DNA of 62,000 nt from Selaginella moellendorffii (Eukaryota; Streptophyta; Lycopodiopsida; Selaginellales; Selaginellaceae), in contig NW_003314341.1 in assembly GCF_000143415.4 (NCBI RefSeq), forward strand, positions 167,869 to 229,868, in the 5' to 3' direction. How positions within the stretch are numbered: position 1 is the first letter of the stretch; every line of letters starts with the position of its first letter. The position numbers and the translations under genes are program-made. Below are positions 55,196 through 62,000 of this stretch, piece after piece. The notes below the pieces were generated by a model. That model was not told where the DNA came from. It saw only the letters and a list, made by a program, of their open reading frames with translations, and did no database searches.

Positions 55196-55557
55196 TTATT
55201 TATTCTCTGGCAATGATGGCAAGGTGGTAGATTGTGGAGGTGGCACTCATTGCAGAGGAGATTCGGTTTGCAAGAAAGGAATGGGTTTAGATCCGAGTTA
55301 AGAGACCTACACTCAGAATATCTGGGGTGGATTGGCGTGGAAGCCATGGCATGGAGAGAAAATTCCGTCGAATCGAAGATTTGATAACTGACAAAACAAG
55401 CCAAGTCCAGGAATCGCTTGGGATGAAATTATGTTCCTGAAAAGAGCTGCACTCCTTTACTCTTCTACAACGTCAGTGCTTTGCTAAAGAATCAACGACA
55501 AATGACGAGAAACCACCTCCCTAGTGTACAGAGAGAAGATGCGCAAAATCCGACTGC
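55196..55557. other. Intergenic
   Basis: These 362 bp separate the small MGC gene and the GH17 gene. They probably contain the promoter of the former and the 3' untranslated region of the latter. No gene seen. Confidence 0.5.
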
Positions 55558-57486
55558 TTACTTTGCTGGATAGTTGCAGCCACCGTAACCTGAGACAACA
55601 AGAAGTTTGACAAGGACGGGGCGGAAGCTTGGTTAGCTGATTACAGAGTAAACTGGTAGAGGTAGCTTGCTTACTGGGGTCCGAGATGGCGACAACGGCA
55701 TTGTTCCTGAAGTCACAGTTCCAGTAGTTTCGGCCGTGCCTCTGGTAGTAACTGTTGAAGGCGTATGAGGCGTGCGAAGTGACATCGTTGGGATAGTAAC
55801 AGGCTCCTCCCGGTTGGATGGCTAAGCAGTCTGCCCCTCCTTCTCCGCAGGCAAAGCCAAGAGCAGCTGCAAGAGAGGTGGCGTCTGCGTTTGGCTTTGC
55901 AACGCACCACACTGGCGCTCCGTGCCCGCCCGAAGGCGTCGATGGAGTTCCAGAGTATGGTGGAGTCGGCGGAGTCATTGGAGCGGGATAGACGATGACT
56001 GGAGAGGGCGGGATCATTGGAGCTGGGAAGGTGACTGGAGATGGCGGAGGTTTTGGAAACGACGGAGTCATCGGGGATGGATAAGTTACTGGAGCTGGCG
56101 GAGCTCCCACGGACGGTGGAGTTGGGGGTGGATAAGTTACTGGAGCTGGCGGAGCTCCCACAGACGGTGGAGTTGGGGATGGATAAGTGACTGGAGCTGG
56201 GGGAGCTCCCACAGATGGTGGAGTTGGAGTCGTAACAGGTGATGGTGGAGTTGCAAACGGAGGGCGAGATGGCGGCGGCGGCGGCGGCGGTGTGATGGGA
56301 ATTGTTACTGGCGTCGGGGGGTTGGGAGAGACAAAGGGACTGGGTGGAGTGATGACAGAGCCGCTCTTCAAAATTCCGACGTCATAGACTGTGGAACCAT
56401 CTGGCCGAAACAGTCCGTAATTCCTCTCCGACGCCGGTCCTTCTTTCAAGTTCTCGTTGTAAAGGGAGAAGATGTAGGTGTCGATCTGCTGCTTGGGCCT
56501 GAGAGGAGTTCCCGGACTGCTGCTGATGTAAAACACGAGGTTCCTGTTGTACAGCATGGCGTTTCGCAAGCTCACTTCGGCTTCACTGGGGTCTCCAAGT
56601 GATGGCCACCCCGTCTCGGACACTCCAATGCGGACGTCCGGGAAGCGCAACTTTTTCATGGCCGAGATGACAGCGTCCAGCATTGCTCCAAACATGTTGC
56701 TGTAGAGGAACTGTGTTCCCGGGTCCGTGACACCGGAATTTGGAAGGAAGAGGCAGTAGGCAAGCGAGACGTCTCGGGGGTTGCTGCGGTAGGCCATGAA
56801 GGGATATGCATTCACCATGAAGGTGGAGTTTGTGGCCTGGAGGAAGGTGAGGAGAGGAACGAGCGCGGACTGAGCGAGGTCGGGCCGGAACGTCCCACTC
56901 GAGGGTGGAAAAGAAGTGCTGAGAGTTGCAAGGGACTGGGGAGCTGTGATCTTGATAAGATCGTTGAGCTTGAGAGTGACGAGCGCCGACTGGAGGCTGT
57001 TCATGGCGGGAACGAGCTGCGCCGCAAGCTGCTGGTTGGAATTCTTTCCGGCGAGAACCTCGTTACCGACGGCAATCCCACGTATCCTCGTATCCGGCAA
57101 GTACGTCACCACGTTCTGCCGCATCCACGACAGCGCTGCTCCTTGATCAACCAGCGACGGTATCTGCTCGTTTGGGATGCCAACAGTGATGTCAAAGCTG
57201 GTTCCGGCGAAGGCCCGCAGGATGGCTGGATTCGCGTCGTAGAGCTTCACCTTGCCAATGTTGGTGTTTTTGAGGAGCTCCACAACTTGAGATGGTGGAG
57301 GCAAGTTGTTCCCGCGTGTTCCATAGTTGACACCGATGGGATTGTCAGCTGGGACGAATCACACAAAACAAGACGCGGGTGAGCAAAAACTTTGAGACGT
57401 TTTCTTCCTCTTTGACACTTACTTGCAGACTCAGACTCGTGGAGAAGCAGCAGCACTAGAAGCAGCAGCAGCAGAAGGCTCTTCAT
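55558..57486 (-). CDS. Glucan endo-1,3-beta-glucosidase, GH17 plus X8 domain
   Basis: It hydrolyses callose (beta-1,3-glucan) in the wall. Exons 57486-57423, 57348-55675 and 55589-55558 give 589 residues. A signal peptide (residues 1-21, a leucine run) precedes DNPIGVNYG, the usual mature start of plant GH17. The acid/base glutamate is in GIAVGNEVLAG and the nucleophile in GVSETGWPS. After the catalytic domain (about 25-340) comes a long Pro/Thr/Val-rich linker that repeats PPSVGAPPAPVTYP three times. Then an X8/CBM43 domain with its conserved cysteines (WCVAKP, CGEGGADC, YYQ, NYWNCDF, and the last exon CNYPAK) binds callose. No GPI-anchor tail follows. Intron 2 (85 nt) splits the final SDPSYGGC motif; reading through it gives a spurious long C-terminus. 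The leader upstream of the ATG is CT-rich. Confidence 0.92.
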
Positions 57487-58312
57487 TTCGTTGACGCAGG
57501 CTGGAACAAGAGCTCTCGAGCTTGCTAGCTAGCTATCTCTCTCTCTCTCTCTCTCTCTCTTTCGTGTCTGTCACAGTATGCAAGTAGTATATAGATTGCA
57601 CTAAGGTTAAGAGAGGCGCTTGATGAGCTCGTTTTTATGTTCCAGAGTCTTTCATCTGGTGATGGGACAGCGCGCTCTCCAGGAGAGGGGAGAGCATTCA
57701 CAATTGGGCTAAAAGCGTGGAAATGCGCTGGGGAATCCCGATCCAACGAGGGAAGCATCTGCTTTCCGCTAGGCCACCCAGGAAGCAAGCAATGGATGGG
57801 AAATAAATCTGCGAGGCTCTTTCTTTCTCTCTCTCTCTCTCTCTCGCGTATGCGTACTTGGGCGACTGAGAAAAAGCTCATTTTTGGAAGCGGGCAGCTT
57901 GTGGATGCGTGGATATTCGCAGCCTTGTTACAAAGCAAAAGACTTGGAGAGAGCCTTTGTCGTGCCTTGCAATGCACAACTAAACTGGGTGTCCGACAGG
58001 AGGTATAAGAGGGGAGAGCTGTTACTTGCTTAACTCGGGGATCTCTTGTTGATCGATGCCGAGCTGATAAGTTACTGTGAGGTGTCACTGCGTTGGAGCG
58101 AGCAGTCTGTGTCACCAAAGTGGCTTTGTTTGTGGACCCGTTTGGTTTTTCTTTAGCTTTCCTGTTTGCGATCTGACCCGACCGACCGACCGACCGACTT
58201 GTTAATGCTCCGGGGCTCCTGCTAAAGTATCCCCTTTTTTCTTTCCTTCTTTCCAGCCAAAACAATCTCTCCTGGGCGATTGAGACGCATCCTTCCCAGT
58301 CTCTTTCTCTAC
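57487..58312. other. GH17 promoter region and cpn10 3' region
   Basis: Non-coding. CT microsatellites lie at about 57534-57562 and 57822-57845, the first just upstream of the GH17 start on the minus strand. A (CCGA)n stretch is at about 58178-58198. No credible gene. Confidence 0.5.
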
Positions 58313-58757
58313 CTAGTAGCTATTGCCCGTGAACAAGTCCTCCTTGACAACCGCCAGGATCTCGTCGTCCTCGTACAGCTCAAACCTGCCAATGGTTCAA
58401 AGATCAATCCATGCTTTCATGGAAGTTGTTCTTACTCCCTGTCGTAGAGGCGAATGGTGGTGCCCGGATGATCCGGGAGGAGAACCGTGTCCCCGACCTT
58501 GACAGTGTTTGGGATGCGTTTCCCAGTCTCCGTCACCTTGCCCCCGCCCACGGCAACCACTCTCGCCGGAACGCACTATGGAACCACAGACAAGAATCAT
58601 GAGGGACAAGTCTCACAAGTGGAGAAAGAGCAACCTTGCTTAAGCGCAGCCGCGTGGGGAGATAGAGGCCGGCGGATGTTATGTCCTTGAAATCGATCTT
58701 CTCCAGCAGCACCTTGTCCAGGATTGGAACGAACTTCTTTACCGCCGCCGACGCCAT
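58313..58757 (-). CDS. CPN10: 10 kDa chaperonin (co-chaperonin GroES/CPN10)
   Basis: It caps the chaperonin-60 cage during protein folding, here probably in mitochondria since there is a single domain and no long transit peptide. Exons 58757-58635, 58575-58436 and 58385-58313 give 111 residues, slightly longer than the usual 95-105. The N-terminal strand FVPILDKVLLEK is followed by the mobile-loop segment DITSAGLYLP, which contacts the chaperonin 60 ring. Then come VVAVGGGK, VKVGDTVLLPDHPGTTIRLYDREFELYEDDEILAVV, all family hallmarks. The loop differs from the common TxSGILLP by an insertion and AGLYLP. It is divergent from the RecQ gene with 62 bp between start codons. Confidence 0.92.
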
Positions 58758-58819
58758 CGCGCGCTCTCCTTAAACCCTAAACCCCTTCCCCCCTTTTAGG
58801 GCTCCATCGAGTTGCTGCC
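58758..58819. promoter_or_regulatory. 62-bp divergent promoter, CPN10 / RECQL2
   Basis: This is the entire gap between the two start codons. It contains AAACCCTAA (58772-58780), an exact telo-box, followed by further ACCCC and a pyrimidine run. Telo-boxes are known in plant promoters of translation and replication genes. Leaders must be very short. Confidence 0.6.
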
Positions 58820-61800
58820 ATGGCGGAGGAGGAGGTTGCGCTGCGCCTGGAGGCCGTGGATGCTGAGCTCCAGGGGGTTCAAGGTAGGAAACGGAAAATG
58901 TCCTCCAGGAGCGTGATCTATTTGCTTTCACAGCTCAGATTGCCGTTCTCTGCGATCGCCAAGCGCGTCTTCTTGAGGAGCAAGCGGAGCTTCGCCAGCT
59001 GATCGACTGCTGCAGAGCTTCCGAGGAGGATGATATCCAAATCATTGAGCAGGACTGGTCTGGAAACTTTGAGTGGGATAACGAGGCATCCAACTTGCTA
59101 CTCAATGTCTTTGGCATTTCCACTTTCAGGCGGAACCAGAGAGAGGTCTCGTTCTCCAGTTTCCTTTTTTTTGTTTTTTTCTTTCCTTTTGTGTGTGTGT
59201 GATTTGTTCTTGCTTGCTCCTTGCAGATTGTAAACGCGCTGATGAGTAACAAGAATGTGGTCGTTGTTATGGCGGCAGGAGGGGGGAAGAGTCTGTGCTA
59301 TCAGCTTCCAGCTCTTCTCCGGCCAGGAATTGCTCTTGTTGTTAGTCCTCTTCTGTCCCTTATTCAAGACCAGGTACTTTTTTTTTTTCTTCCTTTCGTT
59401 GGAGCTTCGTTGATTGACAGTAATGCAGGTCATGGGACTGGCTGCTTTGGGAGTCTCTGCCGCCATGCTGACTTCGACAACCTCCAAGGAGGAAGAAAAG
59501 GAGATTTATAGAGTTCTTGAGAAGGGCGACGGAAACTTGCGGATTCTATATGTTACTCCGGAGAAGATTGCGAAAAGTAAACGTTTCATGTCGAAGCTTG
59601 AAAAGTGTAACCGGGCCGGACGTCTCTCTCTTGTAGCTATCGATGTGAGTTTTCCTTTTATGCTATTCCTTTCAGCTCTTTGTAAGATTTACTTACAGGA
59701 AGCACATTGCTGCAGCCAATGGGGACACGACTTTCGGCCGGATTATAAAAACTTGGGGATTCTGAAGAAGCAGTTTCCTAAAGTACCTATGATTGCGTTA
59801 ACTGTGAGTTACATCTCAATTTTTCTCTGTTTAATCGATCGTGAACATTTTGCAAAGGCCACTGCAACTGGACGAGTTCAAAGAGATTTGCAGGAGATGC
59901 TGCAAATCCTGCCATGCGAGAGATTTACAAGCTCCGTCAATCGTCCGAACCTTTTCTACGAGGTATTTCGTTTCGTAAGGCGCGATGATCGGCATCTCTT
60001 GTTTTTTTCGTTTTCTATTTTGATTTCTTTTGTCCAGGTCCGTGATAAAAAGCAGGTTGCGGCCGACGTTATTGAAGACATCGCATTGTTTATAAAGGAG
60101 ACTTATCCATCCAATGAGTCCGGAATCGTTTACTGTTTCTCACGTAAAGAGTGTGAGCAGGTACTTGGCTTTACGATTTCAAACAAGAATCGTGTGCCCT
60201 GCATCAAACAGGTCGCTGACGCTTTGCGGAAGCGTCAAATATCTGCTGCTCATTATCATGCGGACATGGACTCTGGTCTTCGAACAAATGTTCATCGAAG
60301 GTATTCTCGTAAGCATAAGTAGAACAGACGTGATACTTTCGTTCAGGTGGAGTAGCAACCAGCTCCAAGTGATTGTTGGCACGGTAAATCGGTCTTTTAT
60401 AGTTTTTTCAAGAAATAAACATGAGATACAGGTGGCCTTTGGCATGGGAATCAACAAACCAGATGGTTAGGTGTTTTTGTTCTATGGTCTGAATGTGACC
60501 TTGTGTTTGCAGTGCGTTTTGTTATACACCATACCCTCAGTAAATCCTTGGAGACGTATTATCAGGTGTTTTTCCACCATTTCCTGCTTGTAAACTGCTA
60601 ACACTGCTTGGCCAGTAGGAGAGCGGACGTGCTGGCCGTGATGGACTTCCATCTCGCTGCGTATTATATTTCAGGCCAGCTGATGTCCCTCGACAGGTAA
60701 AAGCTCTTTATATTCATCTCTTGTGGAACTGACAGTACAAATTATGTAGAGCTGCATGGTGTTCTCCGAAAATACGGGCTTGCAGAATCTTTACGCAATG
60801 GCTCGCTATTGTCAGGTTCTCTTCTGTTTCTTTTAAGAGATTGTATTCTACAATGATGACCTTGATGCAGTCGAAACAAAGGTGTCGGCGAGCGGCGTTT
60901 TTTCAATATTTTGCCGAACAAGTACAAGAATGCAACGGTACGGTTTGATTGTTGATTAAGCTTTTTGGCTGATACCAGAGGTGTCTACTCAGGAATGTGC
61001 GATACTTGCGCATTTGAGAACGACGTTGTTGAGAAGGATGTCACGGGTACATTTGCCCTTGAACTTACATTTTCTGTTGCATTAAGGCGCGTGCATGTTT
61101 TGCAGAGTACGGCAAGTCCCTCGTGCAGTCTGTAATGGACGTTGCGGAGAGTGACAAGAAAACTACGTTGCTGCAGCTTGTGGATCTGTGGAGAAGTCAG
61201 CTACGACAGGCAGGTAACCATATGAGCGGCGTTTACGGGCATATATTGCAATCCCAAACAGGTGACAAGGAGATGAGTAAGGACGATGCAGAGCAGATCA
61301 TTCTTCAACTAATTCTAGATGGCACATTGGCAAGTTTTATTCTGTGTAAACTGTGTGACCCAAACTTTTGATATACAGCGAGAGGACTTTCAACATACTG
61401 CTTATGCTACAAATGCCTACGTAAAGGCAGGATCGGCAGCAAGACTTATATTGCAAGGTGACCTTCCTTCATGTATATCTTTGACATGAAACATGGTATT
61501 TGTTTGACCGCAGGCAAAAGAAAGGTCATCCTTGAACAATGTGAGAAGAGAGGACCTGTGAAGACAACTCTGGACGATTGCGCCATGCAGTCTGGCATGG
61601 CTCGTATGCTTGATAAACTTCGCCAGACACTGGCTGCTGCCGACGGTGGCCTTTTTCCTTATGCTGTGCTTTCTTCTGAGCACATCAAGAGACTGTCCTC
61701 ACAAGTCCCCACATCAATCACGGAGGTAACTATTTGGCTGATTCTGCTTTGACGCTTTTGTTATTACATTGGTAAGCTGGACGAAATCATTGGCAAAACC

Positions 61801-61956
61801 AAGTCATCCAAGTATGGAGAGCAGATAATTACCGCCTTAAACGAGTATACTACAAAGAATACAGATGATCCGGACACGAAGGAGGCGTCTTCCAGCAAGA
61901 GGGTGGCCACAACTGGCGGTCAGGCGAGGCAAACTAAAAGAAGCAGGAATGCATGA
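58820..61956 (+). CDS. RECQL2: RecQ DNA helicase, RECQL2-like, 20 exons
   Basis: A 3'-5' DNA helicase of the nucleus acting in recombination and replication repair. Exons: 58820-58883, 58934-59145, 59227-59373, 59429-59644, 59699-59803, 59858-59962, 60038-60160, 60212-60300, 60347-60383, 60432-60465, 60513-60565, 60619-60696, 60750-60815, 60871-60937, 60993-61046, 61106-61213, 61262-61329, 61379-61457, 61514-61725, 61777-61956. Phases agree at every join and the product is 698 residues (Arabidopsis RECQL2 about 705). Motifs: FRRNQRE (motif 0), [11 protein letters not shown] (motif I), DEAH at 213-216 split by intron 4, [21 protein letters not shown] (IV), [23 protein letters not shown] (V), [12 protein letters not shown] (VI). 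Then an RQC zinc site of four Cys (448, 464, 468, 471) and a winged-helix-like tail. No HRDC domain. Intron 17 has a GC donor. Confidence 0.93.
61330..61331 (+). other. GC donor of RECQL2 intron 17
   Basis: Exon 17 ends GGC ACA TTG and the intron starts GCAAGT, ending ACAG at 61378. Only this joins DGTL to [15 protein letters not shown] as in plant RECQL2. The next GT (near 61345) would shift the frame. Confidence 0.7.
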
Positions 61957-62000
61957 CCAAAAGGTTAGTTTTATTTTGTCAACTGTTTCCATCTGATCTA

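Noticed and set aside
55484-55674. Read-through C-terminus of the GH17 gene
   Set aside because: Reading across GTAAGC...CTCAG destroys the conserved last motif of the X8 domain, whereas splicing to the 32-nt last exon restores it.

Overview
The window is nuclear DNA of a land plant. It carries a plant-type 18S rRNA fragment, plant gene families (divinyl chlorophyllide reductase, fasciclin-like arabinogalactan protein, PPR proteins) and very short introns of about 45-85 nt in every spliced gene. The intron size, compact gene spacing and Ty3/gypsy chromoviruses would suit a lycophyte such as Selaginella, but the species is an inference.

Positions 1 to about 42,400 are a nest of transposable elements. 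From left to right: a G-box-rich stretch with an interstitial telomere tract; a spacer-like region running into the first ~570 nt of an 18S rRNA gene; three copies of a non-autonomous LTR element (family A, no coding capacity), two of them from a ~3.3 kb tandem duplication; a degraded Ty3/gypsy chromovirus (family B, copy B1); an inverted copy (B2) that hosts a miniature LTR element (TRIM), which is itself split by a further LTR (family D), plus a MITE; another plus-strand copy (B3) whose LTR runs on into a new gag start; a TRIM cluster; an older gypsy element interrupted by a solo LTR-A and by copy B5; and AT-rich sequence with a PPR-like relic. Families A and B share LTR ends (TGTRAG...CTTACA), primer-binding site, polypurine tract, a tRNA T-arm-like 3' module and a GAGTCC-array/poly-G module in the LTR. 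A is therefore probably mobilised by B.

Positions 43,180 to 61,956 are gene-rich: DVR (-), an F-box/kelch protein (-), a fasciclin-like AGP (+), cyclase-associated protein CAP (-), a P-class PPR protein (+), a small MGC-starting protein (-), a GH17/X8 beta-1,3-glucanase (-), a 10 kDa chaperonin (-) and a RECQL2-like helicase (+). Two divergent pairs (CAP/PPR, cpn10/RecQ) have start codons only 78 and 62 bp apart, with telo-box-like AACCCTAA motifs between them. The genes belong to unrelated housekeeping, photosynthetic and cell-wall functions, as usual in plants.

The most unusual signal is in the family B integrase. All four copies that reach this region carry two short sequences with intron-like ends, 47 and 52 nt long, whose removal restores conserved integrase motifs. 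They look like spliceosomal introns kept inside a retrotransposon. All exon coordinates were worked out by eye from frame continuity and family knowledge, without transcript data.
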